The notes below the pieces were generated by a model. It was given only the letters and a program-made list of their open reading frames with translations, was not told the origin of the DNA and searched no databases. 64,000 bases of DNA from JBBTSG01 sp038064775 (lineage in GTDB: Bacteria > Patescibacteriota > Minisyncoccia > UBA6257 > GWB1-50-10): the NCBI GenBank assembly GCA_038064775.1, contig JBBTSG010000006.1, forward strand, positions 62,001 through 126,000. The letters are read 5' to 3'. The number at the start of each line of letters is the position of its first letter. Position 1 is the first letter of the stretch. A program made the position numbers and the translations under genes. Below are positions 1 through 9,281 of the stretch, piece by piece.

Positions 1-2280
1 ATTACCTGTTGTCACGCCAACGGCGGTTATAGCCGATGTTGACGAAGCAACATTGAAAGTGTGTGTGACGTTAGCGGATGTGGATGAAGCAACATTAGCC
101 ACTAAGTAAAGAGTGATTGGTGTTGCGCGGTTGACCACAATCGGCGATGAGAAATTGAAGTTTGTGGTAGCGCCGTTTGTCGCTGTTGAAGCGGTTGTTG
201 AAAGAACTGTACCGCCACTCACTGGGTTACCTTTGTACATCACAAGACTAGTAATTCCGGTGTAATTGGAGTCACTGCTTGAATCTGATACTTTAACGGT
301 CGTCACATTCACGTCTTCACCGCCCGCCGAAGAATTCAAAGTAATAGTGGCGAAAACATAATCGTTCGTGCCCACCACTACTGATTGGCCGGCAAGTGGC
401 AATGATGCAAGTGTTGTCACCGTAAGAGCGGCTGCTTTAACTGAAAGCGCGAGGCCATCAGTCGCCGCCACAGTCGGATCAACGAGGTCATTTGTTACTA
501 AACGTTTGGCTTGAATAATATCAAAGGACTTCACTTGATAACTATCAACCGCTGTCGCGGTCGAAGGAATCGAAGTTTCAACCGTTATAAAGTTATCCAC
601 GCCTTGAGTGGCAACCGGATAACTCGACAAGGTAAAGGTAGCTGCCGTAATCGGCGAAACATTGGAACCGCCAGTGCTGTAGACAATCGCGCCGTTAAAC
701 TTCACATAAACCGTGCCGGTTAATGTTTTAGCGGCTGCAGTCGAAGTCGCAATGTAGAAACTAACCTGCCGCACTTCCATGTTCTCGCCACTCGGCCTAA
801 AGTTGTATTTCGCTAAGAGAACATTGTTCGCGGAAGGAGTAACCGCCGCGCTTGGCGAATCAATTGTTCGCGTCAAAGTCGCCGTGCCGGTACCAATCGT
901 CTGGATGTTGAAACCATTACCGATCGGGAACGCGGAGTCATTCGTCGCCGCCGCGCCCGGAATAACGGAGACACCGGTCGTCACGCCCATCAGATTAATA
1001 TCGTAGTTGTTGTAAACCACAAGGTTAATTGTTTTTGTCGTGCCGCCGATAAGCTTCGCTTTTACGGTGAAATTTTTCGTTAACCCCTTATCAATGAAGT
1101 AAGCGGGTGTAATCGTAAAGTTTACATACTGGCCCATTGGCTGAGCAGTCGCCAAAATATTACCGGATTGATCAAGTAACTGAACATCCGCGTAATCGCC
1201 TGCTCCCGCGTTGCCATAGTTATATAAGGTCAAAGCGGAAAAGTTTACTCCTTCATTAGAAGAGGTTTCTCGAACCTGGAATTTTGTAATTTCCTGTTGG
1301 CTCACTGGATCAACACTTAAAGAGCTTGAACCGGTTGAGGTCAAAACATCTAAAGTAGTGGAAGCTAACGCGCTCGCGCCACTTACGATGTTCATTCCAT
1401 TACCAACAATCGGGTAACTACCACCAATTGAAGTTGTGTCAGCCATAATTGCCGACGCCGAATTAATGTTAAACGCAACCGTGCCGGTAATAGAACCTGT
1501 CACAAGGTTGAATCGCACTGTAAACGAAGTTGACTGTCCTGCCGCAACCATAATCGGGCTGCTTGGGAAAGTAATACCGATTGTGTTATCAGCGTTAATA
1601 GAAGTTATAACATTGCCGTGCCGCACACCCATGGCGTCAATAACGTCAACACCATTAAGAGATGTGTTCGCGACAAAGCCACTCTTCTGCAAAGTAACGC
1701 CTGTCACATTCACTGCTTTAGAACCAGCCGTCAAGTTAACCTTTAAAGCTGGATTGAAAGCTGTTCCTGAACCGATTGTTCTTGCCGCTGGCGTATCAAC
1801 CGCCAAAGAAGCAACTAAATCAGTACCGGAAGGCACAATTACGACTGGCGGAATACCACCAGTACCTCCTGTTGCTGTACCCACAAAAGCCGCGCGGGTT
1901 TTCGGACCGAAGTAACCGACGGAAGGAGTAACTCCCTTCGCCGCCTGCCAAGCCGCCAAAGCCGCCTTAGTCAAAGAACCAAAGAAGGCTGTCGGGGCCG
2001 CGACCTTCAAATAACCGCCGCTAATCAAGGTTTGCTGCAAAGCCGTCACATCTGCTCCTTTGCTACCCACGGTGAGGTCGCGAGTAAACGTGTAAGAAGA
2101 TGCTGGGGTGCCGCTGTTACCTTGCAAAGCTGCTATTTGCTGTTGAAGAGCTTGAATTTGCGCGAGCAAAGCGTTGATATCAACGGATTGAGCGCTTACT
2201 GGAACTACTGAACCAGCCAACCAAACCATCGTTGTGATGGAAAGACCGACTGATAAAATTTTACTAGTTAATTTACTCAT
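1..2280 (-). CDS. Surface (S-layer-like) protein with peptidoglycan-binding domain, C-terminus beyond window
   Basis: The frame is open for 760 codons from the ATG at 2280 to the window edge. Residues 1-30 form a signal peptide ending VSA-Q; 34-54 are a Gln/Leu-rich coil (ALLAQIQALQQQIAALQ); about 63-132 match a PG_binding_1 domain (VGSKGADVTALQQTL, then YFGPKTRAAF). The rest is Thr/Val/Ala/Ser-rich beta-sandwich sequence without Cys. This combination is common for large secreted or S-layer-like proteins of Patescibacteria, so I infer a wall-anchored surface protein. The gene has a long structured leader (2281-2624). The substrate and exact fold of the beta-rich part are unknown. Confidence 0.85.
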   Translation of the reverse strand, partial: MSKLTSKILSVGLSITTMVWLAGSVVPVSAQSVDINALLAQIQALQQQIAALQGNSGTPASSYTFTRDLTVGSKGADVTALQQTLISGGYLKVAAPTAFFGSLTKAALAAWQAAKGVTPSVGYFGPKTRAAFVGTATGGTGGIPPVVIVPSGTDLVASLAVDTPAARTIGSGTAFNPALKVNLTAGSKAVNVTGVTLQKSGFVANTSLNGVDVIDAMGVRHGNVITSINADNTIGITFPSSPIMVAAGQSTSFTVRFNLVTGSITGTVAFNINSASAIMADTTSIGGSYPIVGNGMNIVSGASALASTTLDVLTSTGSSSLSVDPVSQQEITKFQVRETSSNEGVNFSALTLYNYGNAGAGDYADVQLLDQSGNILATAQPMGQYVNFTITPAYFIDKGLTKNFTVKAKLIGGTTKTINLVVYNNYDINLMGVTTGVSVIPGAAATNDSAFPIGNGFNIQTIGTGTATLTRTIDSPSAAVTPSANNVLLAKYNFRPSGENMEVRQVSFYIATSTAAAKTLTGTVYVKFNGAIVYSTGGSNVSPITAATFTLSSYPVATQGVDNFITVETSIPSTATAVDSYQVKSFDIIQAKRLVTNDLVDPTVAATDGLALSVKAAALTVTTLASLPLAGQSVVVGTNDYVFATITLNSSAGGEDVNVTTVKVSDSSSDSNYTGITSLVMYKGNPVSGGTVLSTTASTATNGATTNFNFSSPIVVNRATPITLYLVANVASSTSANVTHTFNVASSTSAITAVGVTTGN

Positions 2281-2740
2281 TTTTTGTAATTTTAGAATTT
2301 TCTTAAATTTATCGACCTAAATTATTTATCCTTCGATTTCACTCAGAATAATACTGAGCTTGCCGAAGTATTAAATTTGGTCGCCGACCTTTGATTTTGT
2401 CTGGAACGTCTTCCGTCGCTCTCGACTTGCCGCTAATCTAGTGAGGATTATTTAGCAGAAGAGCTAAACGAAAAACGGTTGGTAATAATTGGACGTATAA
2501 ACAAAATCTCGCTAGAGCGAGATAAAACTACTTAAATCGTGGAGAACAAACAGACGCTTGCCGATAATTCGGCCGACGTCGCTTGTTTCTTTTGATTAAA
2601 GTAGCTTAGCCTCACTCTAAGCTAGAAATCATTATACAAGCTAGAAAAGTGCTTGAAAGCCCCGCTGTTGATAAACTGCGCTTTCCTTAGGGTTTCAATA
2701 GATATAACGAATAATTGCCCTTGAAGTTACGCTTTTTAGT
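2281..2740 (-). promoter_or_regulatory. Long leader and promoter region of the surface-protein gene
   Basis: No gene is seen in these 460 bases. On the minus strand a TATAAT box (2631-2636) predicts a start near 2624, giving a leader of about 344 nt. Hairpins are visible at 2602-2624 (TAGCTTAG/CTAAGCTA, at the predicted 5' end), 2560-2573 (GCCGA/TCGGC) and 2506-2523 (ATCTCGCT/AGCGAGAT). The dispersed CCTTCGA...GAAG repeat lies at 2330-2368. The -35 is poor (3 of 6). There is no clear ribosome site before the ATG. Confidence 0.55.
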
Positions 2741-3511
2741 TTAAACCGTCCAAGAAGAAAAAGCGAATATAATAACCATTAAAATCGTAAAAAAAGCCGC
2801 TTCTTCAAAAACTAGGGTCCGGTTCAATAAACCGCGCTCCCGGACGATAAAAAGATCGCGGCTTATGGCGGTAAAAAGCGTAAGTAGCGCGGCGGAGTTT
2901 AAAAAACCTAGTGGCAAAAAAGCAATAAACCAGCCAACTTGAAAAACAAGAAAAGCTAACGCGTAACTCCCCCCAAGAATTATTTTTTTTGACAAGAAAC
3001 CGAAAAAAACGAAATCCTCGCGGAAAGAAAGACCGATTAAAAGCATTAGGCCAACGGCAAAGAAAAAGTTTTGAGGCAACAGGTAATAAAAAATATAAGC
3101 AGTGATTACTAGCAGGGTTTTAAAAATATTAAAAACCAAAAAACGGTTGTTGAAAAATCTTTGATTCAAACCCAACCAAAGAAAAAGAAGACCGCTCCAA
3201 AAAATAACGATAAACGGGGAATTAATAAAAAAAGTAAAAAAGTTCCAAACACCTTCGAACTTATAAAGATTATTCAGCTCGAGAAAAACCAAGCTTAAAA
3301 AAAATAAAAACCAGAAAGAAAAACTAATACCTTCACTACTGCCTTTCTCGGAAAAATAAATCAGGATAGCAACAAGAAAAAATAAAAAGACCGGCCAAAA
3401 ACCGAAACCGACTTGCGTTAACCAAAAAAGAATAATTCCGTAGAAAAAAGCTTTAAACAGTAACTTCCACGTTATTTGTTTGGTTAAGAGAAATGTTAAC
3501 TTTTTTACCAT
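2741..3511 (-). CDS. Hypothetical polytopic membrane protein
   Basis: The 256-residue protein is very rich in Phe, Leu and Ile with about seven or eight predicted membrane helices and few polar stretches. I do not recognise a family. Its ATG lies inside the end of clpB, a 59-nt overlap in another frame, with no better start downstream, so it is probably translated from the clpB mRNA by coupling. Function unknown. Confidence 0.65.
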   Translation of the reverse strand: MVKKLTFLLTKQITWKLLFKAFFYGIILFWLTQVGFGFWPVFLFFLVAILIYFSEKGSSEGISFSFWFLFFLSLVFLELNNLYKFEGVWNFFTFFINSPFIVIFWSGLLFLWLGLNQRFFNNRFLVFNIFKTLLVITAYIFYYLLPQNFFFAVGLMLLIGLSFREDFVFFGFLSKKIILGGSYALAFLVFQVGWFIAFLPLGFLNSAALLTLFTAISRDLFIVRERGLLNRTLVFEEAAFFTILMVIIFAFSSWTV

Positions 3512-6131
3512 CTTTCACTAAACCTCTAATCATTTTATCAGCTAAAGCATCAATAATCACTTTTTGAATCAGCCGCTTGATTGGCCGAGCGCCGTATTCT
3601 TTATCAAAACCGTTTTTAACTAAGTATTCTTTAACCGCCGGTTTTATTGTGAGTTCAATTCGGCGTTCGGCTAATTTTTCAGTCAGTTTCTGAAGTTGGA
3701 TATCAACGATTTTCCCGATATCAGCGGGTGTAAGCGCGTTAAAGATGACGGTTTCATCAAGGCGATTTAAAAATTCTGGCCGGAATGTTTCACGTAACGC
3801 TCGCCGCGCTTTTTCCCGATACTCTTCTTCTTTCGATTTTAATTCCTCTTTATCTCCTTGGGCAAAACCTAAACCCGACATTTCGTGGAAATAATTACTG
3901 CCGACATTAGAAGTTAAAATCACAACCGCGTTCCGAAAATTAACAAGCCGCCCTTTGCCGTCGGTTAAGCGGCCGTTATCCAAAACTTGCAGTAAAACAT
4001 TGAAAACTTCCGGGTGAGCTTTTTCAATTTCATCAAATAGGATCAAGCTATAAGGCCGATGCCGAATGATTTCTGTAAGTTGGCCGCCTTCCTCAAAACC
4101 AACGTAACCCGGCGGCGAACCAATAAGCCGGGAAACAGCGTGCCGTTCCATATATTCCGACATATCAATCCGAATAAGGGCTTTTTCGTCATTGAACATA
4201 AATTCCGCAAGTGCACGCGCTAATTCTGTTTTACCAACGCCAGTTGGTCCCAAAAACATAAATGAGCCAGACGGCCGGTCTTCCGGCGCAAGGCCGGCGC
4301 GCGATCGGCGCAACGCCCGCGCAACAGCGTTAATTGCTTCGCCCTGACCAATCACTCTCACGCCAAGCTCTTCTTCTAATCGGCTTAATTTTTTTACTTC
4401 CGATTCAAGCATTCGAGAAACCGGAATACCCGTCCAACGAGAAACTACGGAAGCAATATCTTCTTCGTTAATACTTTCTTTAATAAAACGGCGATTGCTT
4501 ACAGGAATTTTTTTGCTGCTAGATTTCTTTTTTGATTTTATTTCTCCGCCTATGTGTTTTTTTTCAAAAGCGGCAGCTTCCTTTTCAGCGGCCGGCAGTT
4601 CGCCGTAAACAATTTGCGCCACTCGTTCTAAATTACCGTCTCGTTCCGCCACTTCCGCTTCCCGTTTCAAATTCTCCACTTTCTTTCTCAAGTTATTAAA
4701 ATTGTCTTGCTGAATTTTTTCGGCGTGCCAGCCGGCAGATAATTCGTCGTTTTCCTCCCGTAAGCGGTTTAATTCTTTTTCTACTTCCTTGAGGCGCGGC
4801 GATTTTGTTTTTGATTTTGCTTTTTCTTTCAACAATGCCGAGCGTTCCACTTCAAGTTTTACGATACTCCGCCGCAATTTATCGAGTTCCGCCGGCACGC
4901 TATCGCTTTCAAGTCGCTGAGCAGCCGAGGCCTCGTCAATCAAATCCACCGCTTTATCGGGCAAAAAACGGTCGGTAATGTAGCGGGCGGATAAATTCAC
5001 CGCCGCCATAATCGCTTCATCGCTTATTTTTAGCCCGTGATGCATTTCATATTTTTCTTTAAGTCCACGCAAAATAGCAACCGAATCTTCGAGCGTTGGT
5101 TCTTCAACCACAATCGGTTGGAAACGGCGCTCAAGCGCGGCGTCTTTTTCAATATATTTTTGATATTCTTTTAGTGTTGTGGCGCCAATCGCGTGAAGAT
5201 CGCCACGGGAGAGCGCCGGTTTCAATAAATTACCGGCGTCAATTGCCCCCTCAGCCGCGCCTGCCCCTACGATCATATGAATTTCATCGATAAAAAGAAG
5301 AAGTCGGCCGGCTGATTGCTGAACTTCCCGCAAAAATGCTTTTAAACGGTCTTCAAATTCACCGCGAAATTTCGTGCCAGCAATCAAAGCGCCTAAATCG
5401 AGCATAATAATCTCTTTTCCCTTCAAAGATTCAGGCACGTCACCGGAAATAATTCTCTGCGCCAAACCTTCCACAATTGCTGTTTTTCCAACGCCCGGCT
5501 CGCCGATTAAAACCGGATTATTTTTTGTTCGTCGGGAAAGAATTTGCATCAACCGCCGCAATTCTTCCTCACGGCCAATTACCGGATCAAGCTTGCCGTC
5601 TTTCGCCCGTTCGGTTAAGTTCACGGCATATTTATCAAGTACTTGAAATTTTGATTCCGGCGTTTCATCGGTCACCCGCACCGAACCACGCAGTTGGGCT
5701 AAAATTCGTATTAATATTTCCCGTTTTACGCCAAAACGGCTCAAAATTTCTTGCGCCGCGGAAGGCACGTCAATTAAAGCAAGAATTAAGTGTTCGCAAG
5801 AAATGAAATCGTCTTTTTGTTTTAAAGCAATTTCACCCGCTCGATCTAAAACTTTCATCAGTTCCGGCGAAAGATAAAGTTGATTAACTGTTCCACCGCC
5901 CGCGAAAATTTTAGGAAGCGCGTTCAAATCCCGATCAAGTTCTTTTTCAAGTTCGGCGAGATTCATATTCGCTTTTAGAAGCATTGGCCGGACAAGAGTG
6001 GATTCATCACCCAAAAGAGTAACTAAAAGATGAAGCGCTTTCAGTTCGCCGTGATGATGGCGGCCGACTAAATCTTGGGCCGCTTGAAGTGCTTCTTGGG
6101 CCTTAATTGTAAAGCGATGGAATTGTGGCAT
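3453..6131 (-). CDS. clpB: ATP-dependent disaggregase ClpB
   Basis: An 892-residue AAA+ chaperone that would extract polypeptides from aggregates in the cytoplasm with DnaK. In order: Clp N domain (1-150), first ATPase module with Walker A GEPGVGKT (210-217) and FIDEIH, a ClpB-type middle coiled coil (about 405-535, ending in the LERVAQIVYGELP signature), a Lys/Ser-rich linker, and the second module with GPTGVGKT and SPPGYVGFEEGG. The long M domain argues for ClpB over ClpC. A promoter fits at 6143-6171 (TTGTTA, 17 nt, TATAAT) with a leader of about 5 nt and no Shine-Dalgarno. No CIRCE-type operator was seen. Confidence 0.95.
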   Translation of the reverse strand: MPQFHRFTIKAQEALQAAQDLVGRHHHGELKALHLLVTLLGDESTLVRPMLLKANMNLAELEKELDRDLNALPKIFAGGGTVNQLYLSPELMKVLDRAGEIALKQKDDFISCEHLILALIDVPSAAQEILSRFGVKREILIRILAQLRGSVRVTDETPESKFQVLDKYAVNLTERAKDGKLDPVIGREEELRRLMQILSRRTKNNPVLIGEPGVGKTAIVEGLAQRIISGDVPESLKGKEIIMLDLGALIAGTKFRGEFEDRLKAFLREVQQSAGRLLLFIDEIHMIVGAGAAEGAIDAGNLLKPALSRGDLHAIGATTLKEYQKYIEKDAALERRFQPIVVEEPTLEDSVAILRGLKEKYEMHHGLKISDEAIMAAVNLSARYITDRFLPDKAVDLIDEASAAQRLESDSVPAELDKLRRSIVKLEVERSALLKEKAKSKTKSPRLKEVEKELNRLREENDELSAGWHAEKIQQDNFNNLRKKVENLKREAEVAERDGNLERVAQIVYGELPAAEKEAAAFEKKHIGGEIKSKKKSSSKKIPVSNRRFIKESINEEDIASVVSRWTGIPVSRMLESEVKKLSRLEEELGVRVIGQGEAINAVARALRRSRAGLAPEDRPSGSFMFLGPTGVGKTELARALAEFMFNDEKALIRIDMSEYMERHAVSRLIGSPPGYVGFEEGGQLTEIIRHRPYSLILFDEIEKAHPEVFNVLLQVLDNGRLTDGKGRLVNFRNAVVILTSNVGSNYFHEMSGLGFAQGDKEELKSKEEEYREKARRALRETFRPEFLNRLDETVIFNALTPADIGKIVDIQLQKLTEKLAERRIELTIKPAVKEYLVKNGFDKEYGARPIKRLIQKVIIDALADKMIRGLVKDGKKVNISLNQTNNVEVTV

Positions 6132-6142
6132 AGTTTTTATTA

Positions 6143-6171
6143 ATTATACCAAGATTATATTATTATAACAA
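6143..6171 (-). promoter_or_regulatory. clpB promoter
   Basis: Minus-strand TTGTTA (6166-6171), 17-nt spacer, TATAAT (6143-6148) with an extended TGG just before the -10. The ATG follows 11 nt later. Confidence 0.6.
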
Positions 6172-6226
6172 AATTAGCAAACTAGTGTGTAGATTGCTAA
6201 TGGTGGAAATATTAATTAATTTCTAT

Positions 6227-7513
6227 TTATTCCGAAGTCGGCCGCTCGGCAAGCGTAATACTTAAAGTAATAACGTCTTTCCCCCGTTCCACTTTTAGAT
6301 TCAACGTGTCGCCGATTGAATATTCTTGGACTATATTGCTTAAGGTTTTTTCTTTGTTAATTTTTTCGCCGTTCACTTCCAAAATAATATCTTCCGCCTT
6401 CAAGCCGGCTTTTTCCGCTGGCGAACCGGGCACAATCGCGGGACCGTCAGGCGTTCCCCGCACAAGAGCGCCATTTTGAACCGGTAAATTTTGTTTTTTT
6501 GCTAAACCCTCATCAATCATCAGATAGCGCACGCCGAGATAAGGTGTTTTTATGCTGCCGGTTTTTTTCACCGATTCAATCGCCCGCTTCACTTGATTTA
6601 TAGGAATTGTAAAGCCAATGTTCTGGGCGCCCGAGACAACCGCTGTGTTAATGCCGATCACTTCACCTTTCAAGTTCAAAAGCGGACCGCCGGAATTGCC
6701 AGGGTTAATTGCCGCGTCCGTTTGAAAAACTCCTTGAATTGTCTCCGAGCCAAATTCGCCACCGCCAGCCGTCACTGTTCGTGAAAGGCCGGAAATCACG
6801 CCAACTGAAACAGTGTTACGAAATTCGCCTAAAGCGTTACCAATCGCGATTGCTGTTTGACCAAGTTTCACACTATCAGAGTTGCCAATTATTGCGGCTT
6901 TTAGGCCAGTTGCTGAAATTTTTATAAGCGCAATATCGTTTGTTGTGTCACGCGCTAAAACTTTAGCGTCATATTTTTTGCCGTCGTTTGTGAGCACCGT
7001 ATAATCCGCGTTTTTGTCGTAAACCACATGTTTGTTAGTGGCAATTAAGCCTTCTTCGCTCACAATAAAACCACTACCGCCGCCCACTTCTTTTTTTTGC
7101 GTTCCTTTTTCACATGGCTGCGAAAATTGGAAACCCTGGCCAGGCAGACCGCCGTTACCGCCAAAAAATTGCTTAAACTCCGGCGGTAAATTAGAAAAAG
7201 GATCGTAACCGCAATTCTCAATTACCGGTAAATCTTTTGAAATGACGATTGAAACAACTGATGGCGAAGCGGTTTCAACCGAGCGAATCACCGCTTCTTC
7301 ATAATCAATAGTCGGTTTGTAGAGTGGAATTTCTTTTATGGGCGATCCGCCAGCTGGCGGATTAGGCGCGGTCGTTATAGCGCCGCCTTTTAGATAATTT
7401 AATAAATCGTCTAAAATATTCGCCTGCGCTAATCTTGAAGAAACAAGCGAACCAAAAAATCCGCCAACAATCGCGGCAATAATTATAAAAACTAAAAGTT
7501 TTTTATTATTCAT
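6227..7513 (-). CDS. HtrA/DegP-like trypsin-type serine protease with PDZ domain
   Basis: The 428-residue protein has one N-terminal membrane anchor (6-28), a linker, a chymotrypsin-fold protease and a C-terminal PDZ domain (about 325-420). The catalytic triad is visible: His162 (ATNKHVV), Asp193 (TNDIALI) and Ser274 (NPGNSGGP). The likely role is envelope protein quality control outside the membrane. The linker carries the peptide NPPAGG, encoded by an 18-bp perfect palindrome (7345-7362) of a repeat family found in other genes of this window. SIMPL lies upstream on the same strand, with a dispersed repeat (7528-7568) between them. Confidence 0.93.
   Translation of the reverse strand: MNNKKLLVFIIIAAIVGGFFGSLVSSRLAQANILDDLLNYLKGGAITTAPNPPAGGSPIKEIPLYKPTIDYEEAVIRSVETASPSVVSIVISKDLPVIENCGYDPFSNLPPEFKQFFGGNGGLPGQGFQFSQPCEKGTQKKEVGGGSGFIVSEEGLIATNKHVVYDKNADYTVLTNDGKKYDAKVLARDTTNDIALIKISATGLKAAIIGNSDSVKLGQTAIAIGNALGEFRNTVSVGVISGLSRTVTAGGGEFGSETIQGVFQTDAAINPGNSGGPLLNLKGEVIGINTAVVSGAQNIGFTIPINQVKRAIESVKKTGSIKTPYLGVRYLMIDEGLAKKQNLPVQNGALVRGTPDGPAIVPGSPAEKAGLKAEDIILEVNGEKINKEKTLSNIVQEYSIGDTLNLKVERGKDVITLSITLAERPTSE
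7345..7362. repeat. In-frame palindromic repeat (PPAGG family) in the HtrA-like gene
   Basis: ATCCGCCAGCTGGCGGAT is an 18-bp perfect palindrome. Copies of its core are at 13850, 33466, 38412 and 58569. Here it is translated as PPAGG in the linker between membrane anchor and protease. Confidence 0.85.
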
Positions 7514-7527
7514 ATTTTGTAATTATT

Positions 7528-7568
7528 CGTAGCAATTCGCAGATTCGGATGTTATCCGTAGATTCGTA
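7528..7568. repeat. TTCGTAGATTCGGAT-type dispersed repeat, copy 1
   Basis: The stretch contains TTCGCAGATTCGGATG, then TATCCGTAGATTCGTA. A closely similar copy lies at 53082-53121. It sits in the short spacer between the SIMPL gene and the HtrA-like gene. Confidence 0.75.
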
Positions 7569-7573
7569 TCGGC

Positions 7574-8347
7574 TTATTTTATTTCGTACCTTAAATTAAC
7601 CGTTACTTGGATTTCTTGTGAACCCGGTTGAATTACAGGCGCTGGCGCCGCCCCGCCTAAACCAAAAGTTTCTTTAGCTGAGTAATAAGGAACTGGCGAA
7701 TAACCTTCATCAATTGAAAGCAATCGGCCGATTGAAAAACCGCCGGAAGTCGCAATTACTTCCGCTTTTTCTTTTGCCTTTGAAATCGCTTCTGCCCGCG
7801 CCTGGTTTTGCAACGCATTTGAATCATCAATCGTAAAATTCAAGCTTGATACGGTATTCGCGCCGTTTAGAACAACGCCCGAAAGCGCCTCGCCAATTTT
7901 TGAAAAATCCCGCACTTTAACGCTCACCGTTTGATTAATTGAGTAACCGACAATTTCCGCGGGCGGACAAGACACTGAACCACTTGTTTCCGGATGATTA
8001 CAGCTGTAAGTTAGGTAACGCGGCGTAAGCGAATAATTTTCGGTTTTAATGTCTTTATCCGCCACTCCTTCGCTTTTCACAAACGCGATTGCCTTATTAA
8101 CCTTAGTGGTGTTTTCATTCGTTAACGCCGCAATGTCTTTACCGCCTTCGGTTAAAACACCGAAAGAAAATTCAGCAACGTCCGGCACGGCGGTTACTTT
8201 CCCTTCGCCCGAAACTGAAAAACTCCGGAAAGACGACGGTTCGATTGATTTTGAATAAGTGTCGGCGAAACTCCACGCCGCGAAAGCCGAAACTAAACTT
8301 ACAACTATAAGCGCCCCACCTAAATAATTTTTTATTTTATCATTCAT
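7574..8347 (-). CDS. SIMPL (DUF541) domain protein, membrane-anchored
   Basis: 257 residues: an N-terminal membrane segment or signal (7-28), then the SIMPL domain from FSVSGEGKVTAVPDVAEFSF to the C-terminal VTVNLRYEIK. SIMPL proteins are periplasmic or extracytoplasmic with an ill-defined stress-related role. Two Cys residues in the middle (SCNHPE...VSCPP) could form a disulfide. A TATAAT box ends 11 nt before the ATG, predicting a very short leader. No Shine-Dalgarno sequence is present. HtrA follows on the same strand, which fits an envelope-stress context. Confidence 0.88.
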   Translation of the reverse strand: MNDKIKNYLGGALIVVSLVSAFAAWSFADTYSKSIEPSSFRSFSVSGEGKVTAVPDVAEFSFGVLTEGGKDIAALTNENTTKVNKAIAFVKSEGVADKDIKTENYSLTPRYLTYSCNHPETSGSVSCPPAEIVGYSINQTVSVKVRDFSKIGEALSGVVLNGANTVSSLNFTIDDSNALQNQARAEAISKAKEKAEVIATSGGFSIGRLLSIDEGYSPVPYYSAKETFGLGGAAPAPVIQPGSQEIQVTVNLRYEIK

Positions 8348-8382
8348 AATTTAATTATATTATATCTGCGCTGAAAATAAAA

Positions 8383-8414
8383 AATCCCCAAAGGCCAAAA
8401 GGTCTAAGGGAATT
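8383..8414 (-). terminator. Terminator after the 8487-9116 gene
   Basis: Imperfect stem AATTCCCTTAGACC / GGCCTTTGGGGATT read on the minus strand, followed by TTTTTTATTTT. Confidence 0.65.
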
Positions 8415-8465
8415 CAAGGTTGAAAGAACAGAATTAAAGAACAAAGGACGAAAGGGTCAAGCCAG

Positions 8466-8486
8466 CCCGCCTGCGGAACGGGCAGG
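8466..8486. repeat. Degenerate GC-rich repeat next to a stop codon
   Basis: CCCGCCTGCGGAACGGGCAGG resembles the CCTGCCTGC family seen at 22161, 35691 and 58591. It directly abuts the stop codon of the neighbouring gene. Confidence 0.45.
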
Positions 8487-9116
8487 TTACGGAACAACCA
8501 CCTGATGGCGATCGTCGGCAGACCAAACGTTCGAGTTCTCAAACCGGTGCACGCTCACCTCGAGCGCGTCGTCCGAGTGCACGTCCACGTAGGCAACGAA
8601 GAACTGGTTATTACTTTCAAAGAGGAAAAATGTTCCATAACCTTCTCCTCTTAGCCAATTCTTGTGGCGTTTCACAAACTGCTTGATCTGAGCTTGGGTG
8701 AGGCAGAATTTGGTCAAGTCAGAGTCGAGAGATCCGAACATTTTGGAGAAGGTCGCGTCTTCATTCATTTCATAAACCTGAAGGGCGGTTTCTTTGGTTG
8801 GCGCTCCTTTTTGATCGGTGCCGTAGTTATTGAAATCGGAGTCAATCCAGCTGAAAAGGTCTTTCGCTTTCGCGAGAGTTTTTGTGCCGTCTTCGGAGTC
8901 AAGAATAATAGATTCTCCTTCGGAAATTAGTTTGAGAATCGGGTGTAACAGTTCGGAAAAAATTTCGCCGAACTTCACCTGTAATTCTTTGCCTTTTTTC
9001 AAAACGGTTTGCGCTCCAGTTCTTGAAGGATTAAGTTTAATTAGCTTATCCTCGACTACACGGAGAATTTGTTTCTTTTGGTTTGATGTCATCATAAGTT
9101 TTTCTTTCGTACTCAT
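8487..9116 (-). CDS. Hypothetical protein, SD-led gene
   Basis: 209 residues, soluble, no signal peptide; I recognise no family. The sequence is mixed alpha/beta with a charged N-terminal half and an aromatic stretch (GYGTFFLFESNNQFFVAYVDV) in the C-terminal half. The start is fixed by an AAGGAG ribosome site 8 nt before the ATG and a consensus promoter at 9211-9239. A terminator follows. It belongs to the group of self-contained small genes with strong signals in this window. Confidence 0.75.
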   Translation of the reverse strand: MSTKEKLMMTSNQKKQILRVVEDKLIKLNPSRTGAQTVLKKGKELQVKFGEIFSELLHPILKLISEGESIILDSEDGTKTLAKAKDLFSWIDSDFNNYGTDQKGAPTKETALQVYEMNEDATFSKMFGSLDSDLTKFCLTQAQIKQFVKRHKNWLRGEGYGTFFLFESNNQFFVAYVDVHSDDALEVSVHRFENSNVWSADDRHQVVVP

Positions 9117-9210
9117 GTGATCATCTCCTTTCTTTATTTTATGCCAATCGTTCGTTTCCTACTTTTTTTCGGAAAATCCCGAAATGGCGGTTGGTAAATA
9201 AACTAGAAGT

Positions 9211-9239
9211 AATTTATCACGCTATTTGATATTTGTCAA
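9211..9239 (-). promoter_or_regulatory. Promoter of the 8487-9116 gene
   Basis: Minus-strand TTGACA (9234-9239), 17-nt spacer, TAAATT (9211-9216). The leader is about 85 nt and ends in AAGGAG. Confidence 0.7.
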
Positions 9240-9281
9240 TCACGTTAGAAATCCGCTTTGCTGAAGGCACGGCGGCAGCCG

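Noticed and set aside
511..1915. Plus-strand open frames at 511-723, 779-1006 and 1436-1915
   Set aside because: They are the opposite strand of the large surface-protein gene, which is open through the window edge, has a signal peptide and a recognisable domain, and explains the whole region.
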